Position numbers and translations under genes: made by a program
Shown: positions 35,162 to 48,120 of the stretch, in pieces
How the letters are laid out: each line of letters starts with the position of its first letter
How positions within the stretch are numbered: the stretch's first letter is position 1
NCBI RefSeq assembly: GCF_014633365.1
Contig: NW_026267104.1
Location: forward strand, 6,446,587 to 6,510,586
DNA: 64,000 nucleotides
Direction of reading: 5' to 3'
From: Diospyros lotus
Taxonomy: Eukaryota; Streptophyta; Magnoliopsida; Ericales; Ebenaceae
The notes under the pieces: model-generated
What the model saw: only the letters and a program-made list of their open reading frames with translations
What the model was told of the DNA's origin: nothing
Databases searched by the model: none

Positions 35162-37652
35162 CTAGCGTATACCCGTGTCGAAAGACACGGTGTAAATAAT
35201 TTATATGCATTATGTTATAATAATTTTGCTTGTATTAAACACTCCACAAAGGTTAAATAAAATATATATATATAAGATTTATAATGTTCACTAATATTGC
35301 AAACCAAAATATAAGAGCAAGTAAAAAAAATTGTAAACACTAAACAAAAAACAAAAATTAAAATTATTATATACTTATTAACGTTTTACTAAATTTATAT
35401 AATAAAATACATTAGTAAGTGTTATACTATTTGAATAAATTAAATATCAAACAATACATATCAATCCTCGTCATGACCCCGACCATCAATAAGGGGGAAC
35501 CTCAATTCAAAATCAAAGAACCTTAAATTCCCTACCGCTCACAATCGAAAACTCTTGTATTCCCGAATATTAGATTTCTCGACCATGCATGATATAGGAG
35601 AATGAGCTTTTGGAACTCACCACCACCCAGCAGCCAAGCCAAACCTTCAGGGTATGGCTTTTGAGATATCAATTTTAAATAATGTGCTCATTATTAATCA
35701 TTGAGTGGGTCTTAATATATATATAGTAAATTTGAAGGCTTCAAACTTGTGTAGTTATATTGCTTTGGCTTTCAAGATCGAAAAGGAAACTCCTTTCAAA
35801 ACACAAACATAATTAATTTAACCTACGTTACGAAATTAAAAAGCAATTAATTATTCTTTACGTAAACAGAGGATCTCGACGTAACAGTTCATGGACAATT
35901 TTTACTTATAATTCAGAATGGGATCTATCTGAAGGTCCATTTTACTTAATTTCTTGCATCTTAATTTGCTTAATCTACTATGCACAAACAATTTAAAATA
36001 TATATTATTCATTAGGTTTCTTTTACTTAAACCCCATTGATAAGTTTACATATTAATCATTAGGTTTCTTTTTACATATTATTTTTGATATAGGTTTCTT
36101 CACTTCCAGACTTCATTCATTATAGCATGTGAAGAAAGAGCAGAAAATTCCAAGGGAAGTCATTTTCTTATGGTTTTGAAAAGTACTCTTTACTTCAGTC
36201 CTCCTCTAATCCTATTATCTTTCTCTTTATTCTTAGTTTTCTTTCTTAATAGATTAGACATTAGCATGTATTGTATAGTTAAAAAGAGTGAATTGTAGGA
36301 GGTTTTTTTTAAGTGCATCACCCTCTTTTTAACTTTCTTTTTTTAATAAATTATATTTCTTCTTATTTTACACCATATATTATGTTTCTCTTTTAACGCT
36401 TTCTTCTTTTTTTTTTGTTTTTAAATATGGATATTCACTCAAAATCTGGTGATGAATGCGCATCCCATCACTGTATCTATATATGTAATGTACCCATAAA
36501 GGTAGAGATTGTAATTTGCATCAAAGAAGTTTGCTTTCAGCTTCCAGCTTTTTCGATCACTCCAATAGAAGCATTAGCGGACAACCCTAGATCTTGATTA
36601 AAATTGGGTTTGCAACTTTCAATTTTGCAATAAACTACGTAATAGACAATTTCAACAGAGAACCCACAAACAATCAAGCAGAGAACTGCATAGAAGCAAA
36701 ATCAAGAATAAAATCAAGTAACCCCACTTCAAATCTCAGTCAAAGAGATGCAAATATCACAATGTTATATATCAAATCTGTTTTTCTTGGTTGTATTCTA
36801 GAAAACTAATGAAGCTTCGATTTGTAGGAGAAACCAATCTTCACAACAACTTCAACAAATGAGAATTTTTTAGATGATTTGTAAGAGACGACAGTGAATG
36901 ATATGCTGGTTGGATTCACCGACAACCCAAATGAGAATTTTTTAGATGATGGTGATGGCGATGAAGTCTCAAGTAGCCAACGCATTCTTCTACCAGATAG
37001 TTGCGAAGAAATGGAAAAGATCCAAAACCCAACAAAAATCAGAAGGCATATCAACCAACAAAAAAGCTAAAAAGGGGGAAAACAACGGGGTCCAAGCAAC
37101 GAAGAAGGGGAAAACACGCATTAGATCTACAGAGAGAGGAGGTTAGGGAGAACATTTGTGCCTGTGTGTGTATGTATATATCTATATATATAACAGAGAA
37201 GAAGAGAGAGAGGCAGTGAGTGGGCCGAGAGGGGGTGCAGCGAACGGCAAATGGAGGGGCGACGACGGCCGCACAACAGAGGGAGGGGCAACGACGGTGG
37301 GTCGGCCGCCTCACACACACCCATATACATATAGATATATACACACACAGAACACACACATGTACATAATATACACACAGATACACATAGAGTTAGTAAA
37401 TAAACACACACACATCTATGAGAGAGAGAAAGAGAGGGAGGGAGAGAGAGAGAGGTGTGGGTGGGTGCGTCTGTGAGAGACAGAAAGAGAAAGGGAGTGG
37501 GTGGGAGGGAGAGAGAGAGAGAGGTAGAGGGAGCTGTGCTGTGGGCGGGAAAAATTTTAATCCCAGCCATCAAATGCATCACAAATCATCTCAGCCATTA
37601 AAATGTCTCTCCTTGAGACATTTTCAAAAACCCTTGTGTTTTATTATATAGA
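35162..37652 (-). mobile_element. Non-autonomous Helitron, 2.5 kb, only in unit 2
   Basis: On the minus strand the element begins TCTATATAATAAAACAC (from 37652) and ends with a perfect hairpin, CCGTGTC-TTTC-GACACGG, followed by GTATACG and CTAG at 35165-35162. The flanking bases are A and T, the Helitron target, with no target duplication. Unit 1 has the empty site within its AT run near 885. There is no Rep/helicase. The inside includes AT-rich sequence, a coding-looking but unrecognised stretch at about 36420-37130, and GA/CA microsatellites at 37190-37540. Confidence 0.8.
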
Positions 37653-39238
37653 TATAGTACATGAGTGAGTGAGAACTTCGTGAATCCCGTGGTATAGGAT
37701 GCATAGGGTCAGGCTCAATTACTTTGGAATATTATTATTGTTATTATTATTATTATTATTTGTGCAAAGCTCCTTTGCTTCGATAATTTTTTTATACTAA
37801 AGCTATCCCATCCTGAACAAAGACTAAATGTGTACCGTGCTCTGAGGATATAAATTAAGTAGTCAGGTTTTGATAAATTAAGATTTATATCGATAAATTA
37901 TGGGTTTGATTCATTATTTTACATAATGCGATAAAATACACATTGTCTACGATTTATTTCTTCTATCGAAATTAAAAATACGAACAACAAGAATCGCGCA
38001 AAACAATAATCTCAACACTATTTGAACATCTTGTATGCAATGTGTATAGATGATCATGATCTATCTGTTAATTTTTAACTCTAAACCATAATTATTTCTT
38101 CTGGCTTAGTAGCACTACCTTGGATGCTAGTTAGTACCTCATTATTCTTTTTTCAAATATATGAATAAAAAAATTAAAAAATAAAAATATAACAATATAG
38201 CTTTTAAAATATTTATTTTGCTAATATAATGTAACCAACTAATTAATAACCTTATAATATATATATATATATATATATGATTATCCATCTTACTTAGTTA
38301 TAAACTTATAATCTTATTAGAGGTGTGGTCCATGCGACACTTATTTGTAAAAAAAAATAAAAATTTATTAATGTGTAGATAAATAGATATAGAGTGTAGT
38401 GATTAATTTTTTAGATGACATGTCAGCTGGAGGCATTGTGAAATGAAAAATGGTACTTATACAAAATGGTTGATAAATATATATTTAAATGACAAAAATA
38501 CTTCTCAATTAATTTTAAATTTATCACTTCTATGTTTGGTCGGCTCGTCTCCCTTTTCTATCTTTTTTTCATGGTCGTCTCTAGCAATCCTCATCTTACC
38601 TCTTGCCATTGTTGCCTTGCCGATGCATCCTTGTCGTCGTTGTCACCTCGCCTACCTCATCGATGCATCCTCATCGCAGTTGTCGCCTCGCCACCTTATG
38701 CGCCTCATTGATATATCTTTGTTATTATTGTTGCCTTGTTGTTGCATTTTCGTCATCTAGCCGTTGCCGCTGTTGTCTCGCACCAATTAGGCTTCATCAA
38801 GGATGAAGATGAGTGATAAAGCCCAATTGCTTTATCCCAAATGCAATGCAAGTGAATCCCAAGCTTCATCCATCGCAAAAAGAGAAGAAAGAGTAGAGAA
38901 GAGACAATAAATAAGTATAGATATAAATTTGAAAATAAATTTAAAATAAGAATATATATAAACTTATATGTACATATAACACGTATTTAATAATTAAAAT
39001 AAGATTATGTATAAGTCTGTATATTTTATATATTTAATTATTAATTATGTATATTATCATTTAACATGTATGTATAAACCTGTATGTACATATAATGCGG
39101 TCGTCGGAAATGTTATATTTTTGCTGGGTGGCTTAATTAATATATATAGGAATGTGTTATATATGTCGTCGCCATGGTCCGCAGCTTAAGCCTCTGCAAC
39201 TCCACAATCTACACAAAATCTCCCAACTTCCCAAGCTC

Positions 39239-41233
39239 ATGCTCATGGAGCAAACTAATCTTTTCCATTTACGTATTCTTCTTGCCATATTACTGCTGCC
39301 ACTGCGCATTCCGGCGACTCCTTCAGATGACCGCCGCAGTATCTTCTACGATCAAACAACTCTTTTCCATTTGAAATTCGAACTGAGACTGATGAACCGT
39401 GATAACGTTCTCTTAAAAAACTGGACGGCCGATCCATCTTCCGGGGTCTGTTCCTGGATGGGAGTTTCATGCACCTCCAATCCCAACAAAAGAGTTGAAG
39501 GCTTGAACCTTTCTGGAATGGGCCTACAGGGCACCATCCCCCGGGAGCTCGGGAGGCTCTCAGCCCTAGTTCACCTCAACTTGAGCATCAACTCTCTGGA
39601 AGGGGATTTTCCCGTCGAGATCTGTAATCTTTCTGCATTGGAAACCTTGGATTTGTCGAAAAATAACCTCTCCGGCTGGATTCCTGAACAGGTCGAACAA
39701 CTCAAGAACCTGACTCATCTGTCCTTGGCGAACAATCAATTCTACGGCTCGATTCCGGAGAATATCAGCCATCTGGAGAATTTGGAGGTCCTAGATCTAC
39801 GTTTTAACAATCTGTTCGGAGAGTTTCCCGGAAAGCAGCTATCGGACCTGAACCTGACGTATCTCAACGTGTCGAATAATAAATTGAAGGGGAAAGTTCC
39901 TTGCGGAGGAAATTTCACGAAGTTCCGGAAGGATGCTTTCGAGCCGAACGACCATTTGGATTGCCATTGCCCTCCTCTTTACAATGCCAGAAGGACCTCT
40001 CTTTTTGTGTGTGTTTTCATGGGGATTGCGATCGGTTTGCTCGCCCTGGGCTTCGCCTTCGTGGTGCTTAAGCGTGTCCTAGCTAGAGTGGATTTTTACA
40101 AACAACTTCACCAAGCAACCAATGGATTCCATGAAAACAACAAACTCGAACCAGAAGGGAGGTTTGGTTCGGTGTACAAAGGGAGTCTGCGTCGCCCAAA
40201 AGATGAGAAAGAAGCAGCCCAAAAGGACATTATGGTGGCAGTGAAGGTGTTCAAGCTGGAGGAAATTGAATTGAAAAATTTCGAAGCAGAGTCGAAGAGG
40301 CTGCGGGGGCTGGGTAGCCCTCCGAATCTCACTCCGGTCATCAACAGTTGCTCGTTAACTTCTCTGGCTATGGTGATGGGCCGCGGAACTTCCAGTGAAT
40401 TCAAAGCTTTGGTGATGAAGTTCATGGCAGAAGGCAGCCTTGAGGGGTGCTTGCACTCGGGGAAGTGTTCCCAGCTGGATATCAAGCGGAGGTTGCAGAT
40501 AATGATCGGTGTGGCTTCTGGATTGGAATATCTTCATGAAAGAGGATTGCTTCACGGCGATTTGAAGCCGAGCAATGTCCTGCTAGACGAGGATATGGTC
40601 GCTCATCTCAGTGATTTTGGCATTACAAAGTCGGAGAAGCAGCAGCCTCCTTCAGACGTGGAGCAGGATGCTAGGCCTAAAAAATTGCACCCAACTGTGT
40701 ATTCTGATCCAGGTTATGCTTCTGTTTCCGCTTCTTTATTTTTTTCTATTTTAATACATGTGATGGTCCTTATCAAAGACACTCGTATCAATTATCTTCA
40801 TTTATTATCATCTCATACCCCCCTTTTCATAAGAAGATGATGTTAGATACTGAGTCTTTAAGTGCTTCTTTGTGCAGAAAATTGGCCGAAAACATCGGCA
40901 AAGTCAGATGTTTATAGTTTTGGGATTATGTTGATGGAAACATTCACGGGAAAAAAGCCCACTGATGAAATGTTCGGTGAGGAATTGAGCTTGAGAGGTT
41001 GGGTAAAGGAGGCTTTGGATAGCAGTACTGTTCATCAAGTTGTGGATGCAGGTTTGATAAGGGAAGAGGAATTTAAGGCAAAGGTGGTGGAGTGCGTGAC
41101 ATCCATCCTAAAACTGGCAGTGGAAATTGTGGAATGCTCTGAAGAAGTGGCCGCAGACAGGATGGATATCAAATATGTGGTGGAGAAGCTCAAGACCATA
41201 CGAGATGAACAATTACCTCAAACACATCGATGA
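39239..41233 (+). CDS. Receptor kinase B: short-ectodomain LRR receptor-like kinase, two exons
   Basis: Exons 39239-40712 and 40878-41233 (donor CCAG|GTTATG, acceptor TGTGCAG|AAAATT) give 609 aa. I chose ATG 39239 because it opens the signal peptide and matches gene A; an in-frame ATG at 39152 would add 29 unlikely residues. Layout as in A: signal peptide, LRR cap with NWTADPSSGVCSWMGVSC, six LRRs, a transmembrane helix (about 256-281), and a non-RD kinase with VAVK Lys, HGDLKPSN and DFG. The glycine loop is PEGRFGSV. Splicing gives DPEN, where A has DPEY and canonical kinases have APEY. It lacks the 39-bp repeat of A. The LRRs differ from A at scattered positions (for example NLFGEF for NLSGEF), while the kinase is almost identical. 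It is probably an active membrane kinase with a signalling role, though substrate binding may be weakened by the altered loop. Confidence 0.9.
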
Positions 41234-41295
41234 TGATTTCCAAGACTCAAAAGAGTGTCCAGTCCTTCTGCAGTTGAGTAAATAAGTGGGGGGGG

Positions 41296-41555
41296 CTTCT
41301 TCTTAATTACCTCTAATCTAGAGGGTATAGGTTATAGTGTCTGGAAGACATATATAAAATGTGCATCAAATTAAATAAATCTTCTCTGTCTCAACATTTT
41401 ATCATCACTATAGATATTTGCATGGGGGGTGCTTCTTCTTAATTACGTCTAATCTAGAAGGTATAGGTTATAATACCTGGAAGGCATAAAATGTGCATCA
41501 AATTAGATCTTCTCTATCTCAACGTTCTATCATCACTATAGATATTTGCATCTTC
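41296..41555 (+). repeat. Tandem duplication in the probable 3' UTR of B
   Basis: This is the same doubled block of about 127 bp as after gene A, with copies starting near CTTCTTCTTAATTAC at 41296 and 41431. It is preceded by an 8-base G run at 41288-41295. Confidence 0.75.
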
Positions 41556-43098
41556 ACCTTCATGTTTATTCTCACCGCTCTATTTGTTTGAATGTAAAAT
41601 TTGTAGTGAAGTAATATTTTATAAAAAAAAAAAAGAAAAGGAAGAAAATATCATTCTCAATGTAAAAAATAAAAATAAATTGATAATTTTGGCATCTTAA
41701 TCCGACACTATTCAATCAAACGTGCCACAATGTGGACCTCCATGAGAGAATGAATGAATGGTTTTTTTTTTTTCTTTTATACGTACAAAGAACATTTAAA
41801 TAAATCAAATATATAATTATAGAATTTGGTTAATAAAATTCAAATTACGGATCATAAATAATTCACAACAACATAACCAAATAAATTATAAATAAGTAAT
41901 ATTAAGTTGAAAAACCCTTACCTATCGTACTATTTGAACTTGGGACTAAAAATATTTTGGATATCATCTATTACTTTAGTGATGTGTGGATTATTTTGTT
42001 ATAATTTTTTATTTATATTTTAAATATTTGATCTCATAATTTATTTTATTTTCATCGTATATTTATAACATATTGTTATATAATTTTATTTTTGTTGTCA
42101 GATAATATTAATATATTAAAAATCTATAAGATATTATGTGAGGCATGATGATGATGATGATCTTGCATCCCAGCACGCCTTACCTAAAAGATCACTTAAT
42201 CTATCACTTTCTCAAAAGCAAGAGAACATCAACTTTTTCATGGGAAGTGGGGTCGGGCAGCTTCAGAGATTCTTAAACACGACCTTTTGGATGAGATGAA
42301 AATGAAATATTCTATACCTAAATTTAAAATATCCTACAAATATCATTTTTCAGGAAATGAATTATTCACCCTAATTATATTAAGTCCTTGCGTTCTCTTT
42401 CTATTTTTAATTTTTAATTTTTAATTTATTTTTAATATTTTATTTTGATAATCTGTTTTCAAATGTGTTTTTTTATTATTTTAAAAAAAAATTAAATAAA
42501 ATATTAAAAAACGAGTTTATTATAAAATTTTAAAAAAATTATTTTATAATATTTTATTCAATAAATTTGATTATTAAATGATAAAATTAACTATTTTTAA
42601 TAAAATTTTAATGTTATGCAAAAATAATAAATTTAATAAATCAATTATTAACATATAATTTATATTAAATATTATTTTATATAATGTGTAATTTACTTAA
42701 TAATATATTATATGTTATTTTATATTTTTAATTATAATATAAATATATTATAATTTTTTTTCTTTTTTACAGCTAAAATATGAAAATGAATATAATTTTC
42801 ATGTTTTGTACTTAGAAATTATTTTACATGAAAACAATCAAAATAATATTTTGTTATTTTAGATTTTCTTTATAAAAAAATTTCTTATTTTCAAAAATAC
42901 ATTTTAAAAAATAATAAAATAAACGTTTTTTTATTATTTTAAAAAATTAAAAACTCAAAATAGGCTAAAAACAATAAAAAAAAAGCCTAACCTTAATTTT
43001 TGAATTTCTTCCGAATCATGATTTTGGCCACCCAAAAACTAAGCTGAATTTGTGTAGCTTTGAGATAGAGTGAAGTTCTTAGCTTCATATGATAGAAA
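41556..43098. other. AT-rich spacer downstream of B
   Basis: Matches 4826-6363 closely. No gene or terminal repeat seen. Confidence 0.7.
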
Positions 43099-43101
43099 TT
43101 A

Positions 43102-45058
43102 GGCCGCTTTTGATAGCCAATTTTTTCTTGAAAAAATACATCTTTTCCACCCAACTTTTTATTTGTGTAGTGTTTGATAGCAAAATTTTTTCGGGAAACT
43201 CATTTTCTCATTTCTTGTCATGTGATAGTTTTTCCTTTAAATCATGAAAAACAAATTCCATGGGGGAGGAGTTCCGATTTTCCAGGCAAATGGAGCAGCA
43301 ACTCACTGTGCTCCCGTCTTCATCTCCTTCAACTTCACCATTGAAGTTGTAGCGAGAGAGGGACAAAGAGAAAACGAGAAAGAGAGCAAGCGAGCTAGAG
43401 AAATGGCGAGCCAGCAAGTAGGTCAGTTGCGATGAGCGAGGAGGCAGTGAGAGAGATGTCGTATATATATATATAAATGTATGTGTGTGTGTATATATAT
43501 ATGTATTTGTGCGAGAACGAAAGGAAGGGCAAGCGAGAGAGAGCGAGCGAGCGAGAAAGAGAGAGGCAGCGAGAGAGGGTGAGCAAGCGAGTCAGCGGCG
43601 ACAAGCGACGGCGAGTAGGTGTAACACCCCGTGTTACCAGTGTTAGAAAAATGAAAGGAAAGCCAAAGAAGGCCCTTGGGATGGAAGGGCTTAGGCCGGT
43701 ATCATAATACCGAGGCAGGGGTATTTTGGTAATTTGGACAGTGAGACCCGATAAGAGGTTGTGTATAGACCTTGGGTATTGCCTAGTGCTGGGAGTAAGA
43801 ATTTTAGCTACATTTAATAGGCCCTTGAATGGTGTGAGAAGCCAAGGGTGGTTGTGAGCAGCGGGGTAGCAAAAAAAAAAAAATGGCCGAATCGACTGCA
43901 GGGAAGGCCCCGGGACTCGGATGACCGGGAATAAAGGCATGGGACGAGTGAGCGTCCCAAGATATGATTTTTTGTGTCAAGAGAAGTTGGACTAGAGACA
44001 GTTTTCGGTATCGCTATAATACAGCGAAAAATACCGAATGGGCCGCAGGTTTTGCCGATAGCCTCCGACAAAGTGCTGGAGCCTGAAGGGTGGTCAGGTG
44101 TTATGAGGCTAGCATGATGGAAGCGGCTCTGGTATGGACAAAAGTCCCAGCTAGGTGCCGGGATGAATCTGACCTTGAAGTGAAATGTTAGAAATTAATT
44201 TTGGTAAATAAACCAAGCAAGGGAGTCTTAATGGTGATTTTGACAAGGTTTTGGTCATGGGAGACATGCATGTATATATGTGCATGTGTAAAGGGTTGTG
44301 CATAAGTGTATCTATGGGCATGAGTATTGTGTAGATATTTTGAGAATATATGAGTGATTAAAGAAATTTTAAAGGAAAAAGATTATTAGTCACTCAAGCA
44401 TTTAATGAGGCAATGATGGTGGCTTTTCTTTAATTTTAAAAGAAAATATTTATGTCTCTCACCATTAATGAAGGCCTTTATGATGTTGGAAGAGAAAAAA
44501 AAAATTAATTGGAAAAGAAAAATTGTGTCTTGAGATGTAAGACATGATCCAATGGCCATGATTAAGGATTGGAGGCCAAGTAGGTGTCTAGTGATGACAC
44601 TTGGCATAGTCTTGGGAAGAAAGATCATGTATGTATGTGTATGTGCATAGGTGGAGCCATACATGATCATATATATGTGGATGTTGAGAGAAGATAAAGT
44701 GGATTAAGATAATTCGAAAAGGAAAGTAAAGTGGTTTTTCAAGCATTTATTAAGGGCAATCATTATGTTGCCTAAAAGAAAAATGCAAAAAGAAAAGAAA
44801 ATGGTCAAGCATTTATGAGTGAGAATGAGGGATTAATTTAAGGAGATATTATGTGATTTTAGTCACTCAAGCCATTAAAGAGTGTGATGATGGTGTTGGG
44901 AGGCTTGACTTTCAAGATATATATGCATACATATATATGTGGTGTGTTATGTAAATGGAAGAATAAGGATTTTAATGAGAGGTGGGGATTAATTCTCCCA
45001 TCTCAAGAGAGATCCAAAGGTTCATATTAAACCTTGGAGGTTGGGAGAAAGGTGTAAG

Positions 45059-45091
<33 letters not shown>

Positions 45092-46865
45092 GTATAGGGA
45101 TGGGAGAGTTCTCCCATTCAAGTGAAAGAAGAAAAGAGGAAGAAGAAGAAAAAGGAGAAGAAGAAGAAGTCCAAGAAGCCTAGAGGTAAAAGTTATATAA
45201 TCTTCTTGTATTTCTCATTTTTTAAAGGATCTCTTTATGATCCTAGGCTTGTTTTTCATGAAGGAGTTTGAGGAAATTAAGGGAAGTGATTTTGGAGGCT
45301 TGAAGTTGTTGGAAACTTGAAGATCCATGGAGTATTGAGGTAAGGGGAAAGCCCCAAGTGGATGGTGGCTAGCAAGACCCTTGTATGCATTTTAACATTT
45401 TTGTGCTTGATTTGCATATGCTTGTGTGTATGAGACTCATGGCCATGAAGTTGTGTGTTGGGGTGGGTATGTTGAAGCCTTTAACCTTAATGGTTGAGGT
45501 ATTGGAACCCTAGGCACTTGCATATGGCATTGGCATCTATATTGTTAATTTTCATACTTTATGTCATTGCACCCTTACTGAGCTCTTGGAGCTCATGAGG
45601 TTTATTTTGACCTCTTGTAGGTATTGAAGCATGCTATGGAAGGGTTTGGTAAGAGAAAGAGGCTTGAGCATGAAGAATCTTGTATATTTTTCCAAATGGT
45701 GTAAATTTTTGCTTAATTTGTATATGCCTTTTGTAAGGGTTTCTTTAAGCGCAAAGGGTACATTTTGATGTGTATATATGGTAAGAAAAATTTGGAGAAT
45801 TTGGGCATTTTTGGGATGTTGGAAAATTGTAAAATTAAAAAAAAAAAAAAAAAGGTTGCTGGACTTTTCTGGAGCAGGCAGGCCGGGGCGGTAGCAGGGG
45901 GCACGCCCGCGCGCGCGGCGGCGGGCTGCGGCCGCCCCAGGCAGCACGCTGCCGGGCCCAGCCGGCCATAGGGCCCCCGCGAAAAGAAAAAAGGGAAAAA
46001 TTCTAAAATTAGGGGAATAATAGGGCCCAATTTTGGGAGATTTTGGGCTATAGAAAAATTTATAAAATTCCCCGAAAGAGTCCCCGAGTGATGAAATGTT
46101 GGAAATTTGGAGGATTTTCTGAGTTTGAATTTCCCCTTAGTCTAGCCCGGTGTTAAGAAGCATCCTGAGGCCCTTAGGCGGTGTAGCGGGTTATTTCTTC
46201 GTTCATAAGAAACTCGCAAGGTCCTAGGGTGTTTATGGATCCTGGGTAAGTGAAGGGTTAGACGAAGCCTAGTTCCCACCTAGGGCGTTTCGTCACGAAA
46301 CATAGTCTACCCTTCAAATTCGAGCTTTAGGGCGAGGAATCCAGGAGATTATCGTCGGTAACACCCGCGAGTGGGAACGGGGCGTTATAGTAGGTGAGCA
46401 GGAGGTTGCAATGGATCTGTGTGTATATATATATGTATATATATATATGTCTCTGTATGCGAAAATGTGTATATTTGTACGTGTGATTGTGTATGTATAT
46501 ATATGTGTATATGTAATTTTGTAAATATAAGTTTGGAAAACAAATTTTTTTTAAAATAGGTTAATTTAAAATAAATTATTATTTTAATTTTTCAATGTTT
46601 TTCAATACAATTTCACCATTGAATTCCACGGAAAATTGGTCATTTTTCATAAAAAATAATACCTATCAAACACGAAATATTAGGAAAATGACCAAATTTT
46701 ATGAAAAATATTACTAATTAAACACCAAAAGTTGGAAAATAATAAAATTATACTAATCAAACGGTTTAAACTTCCAATTTTCAAGAATTTATTTTCTCAG
46801 GAATTTAATTCCTTAAAATTCATTTTCTTTCCACCCAAATTTTATCCTTACAATTAAACGCACCC
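43102..46865. mobile_element. Tourist-like element of unit 2, interrupted by an LTR
   Basis: The copy of 6367-7383: the left end GGCCGCTTTTGATAGCC follows TTA (43099-43101) and the right end is AAACGCACCC, followed by TCA in place of TTA. The extra length is the LTR at 43620-46389. GA microsatellites inside (43360-43600) produce Arg/Glu-rich false frames. Confidence 0.65.
43620..46389 (+). mobile_element. Solo Gypsy-like LTR, 2.8 kb, only in unit 2
   Basis: The element starts TGTAACACCCCG and ends GGGGCGTTATA, with a perfect 5-bp duplication GTAGG (43615-43619 and 46390-46394). There is no internal coding region. It shares the terminal style and a short motif (CAGTTTTCGGTAT near 43990) with the LTRs at 26976 and 61789 but is a different family. 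It contains a striking GC-rich block with GCGCGCGCGG at 45880-45985 after a 17-base A run. Confidence 0.8.
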
Positions 46866-46989
46866 TCAAAGAAAGAAACCTAAGGAAGACCAACAGGGAA
46901 AAGTTCAGAAAAGAAAATCGCCTTTCAGAAAAGAAAATTATACTCATATTTAAGAGTTTTAATTTATATTTATAATTATAATATAATAA

Positions 46990-47337
46990 ATAGAAAATAA
47001 TAAACGTCTTTAAGTGAATATATTATATATTTTATAATATTTATTTATAAATAAATATAATATAATAAATAAATAAATTATAAATATTTCGTCAAGTGAC
47101 CAACTTAATGTGTTAATTATTCTTTAGCACATTGAATGACTGTACATTGAATTAAAAGTGTTCTCCATTAGCATATTGAATAGCGAATAATTAATTAAAC
47201 TTAAATTTTGATAAATAATTAAGAATTAAAAAAAATTATAATTATCAATTCTGTTAAAATTATTTAAAATAACAAGTTTAATTTTTTATTTTTAAATTAA
47301 ATTTTCCCATGTGATTATCACACGGGTTCACCACTAG
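46990..47337 (+). mobile_element. Helitron 3' end downstream of gene E
   Basis: CCCATGTG (47306-47313) pairs with CACACGGG (47319-47326) at 7 of 8 places, with loop ATTAT. TTCACCA and CTAG (47334-47337) follow, then T. A hairpin about 10 bases before CTRR is the Helitron 3' signature. The upstream part matches 12110-12414 after gene C. The 5' end is not found here, so the copy may be truncated by the exchange that formed unit 2. Confidence 0.6.
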
Positions 47338-48120
47338 TATATATATAAATAGAACCAACCCATCCACCTGCCCGATCAAACGGCAGTTGTAGCTGTGACA
47401 TGAGCCAAGGGATTCGCCCACTCACAAAATCTTAAGACCCGAATTCAAATGAGGAACAAAAATATAAATACCCACTATCATCTCTTTAAGTCATCAATTT
47501 TAATCATTCAACTGATAAGAATTTGTATTTGCAGAGCTATAATTTTTTTTTTTTAAATATATAATATCCATTTTGCCTTATTAAAATTTCTGTTTACTTT
47601 TCTTCTGTTTGGCTCATTTGTGAATGATACACTGTTATAATTAAAAACAAAAATATTTAAGATTAAATTATTTATAAATATATAAAATATACCTCTTAAA
47701 AAACATAAAAACAAATGCATCGTGCCATCATCCATAAGAAACAGTAAAATAGAGCCATCCAAGTTATGAGATCTACGAACTTCTACAAACAGTGTCTGAG
47801 TAGTGAAGGGATGAGATACAACAACAAGTGCACTACCAATTACACCTTACTGTCCAAACAAAAACAATTCAAATCCTTATCATCTTCTTAATCGAAATTC
47901 ATACATCCATAATTAAATTAAAAATATCATCCTTCAAATAAAAATATCACCATATTTTAATTGTCAATTTATCGTAATATTTTAATTATTAATTTATCAC
48001 AAATTCTCAACTGTGGGTCAACTTTGTGCGTACAAGTAGCATAACTCTTACACAATTAATATGGGACACACACTCACACTTACACACACAGTTGAATACA
48101 CAACATTTCCCAATCGTCAG
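47338..48120. other. Region after gene E with an insertion of about 560 bp
   Basis: 47345-47490 and 48050-48120 match the region after genes C and D. About 47490-48050 is extra, AT-rich, without protein-like frames or clear terminal repeats. I cannot name it. Confidence 0.5.

Larger units (their letters stand above)
33939..39238. other. Upstream region of receptor kinase B (unit 2)
   Basis: Colinear with 434-2455 apart from two insertions described separately (hAT MITE 34507-35017 and Helitron 35162-37652). It contains microsatellites, a CG-rich stretch with GCGCGCGC near 34216, a duplicated GGGCCC/CATGTG palindromic tract at about 34310-34380 not present in unit 1, and the pyrimidine-rich tract at 38520-38800. 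No gene is accepted. Confidence 0.7.

Noticed and set aside
37127..37582. Frames of 106-151 aa near GA/CA microsatellites
   Set aside because: They are translations of simple repeats inside the Helitron.
39152..39238. Upstream ATG extending gene B by 29 residues
   Set aside because: The extension puts hydrophilic residues ahead of the signal peptide and has no equivalent in gene A.
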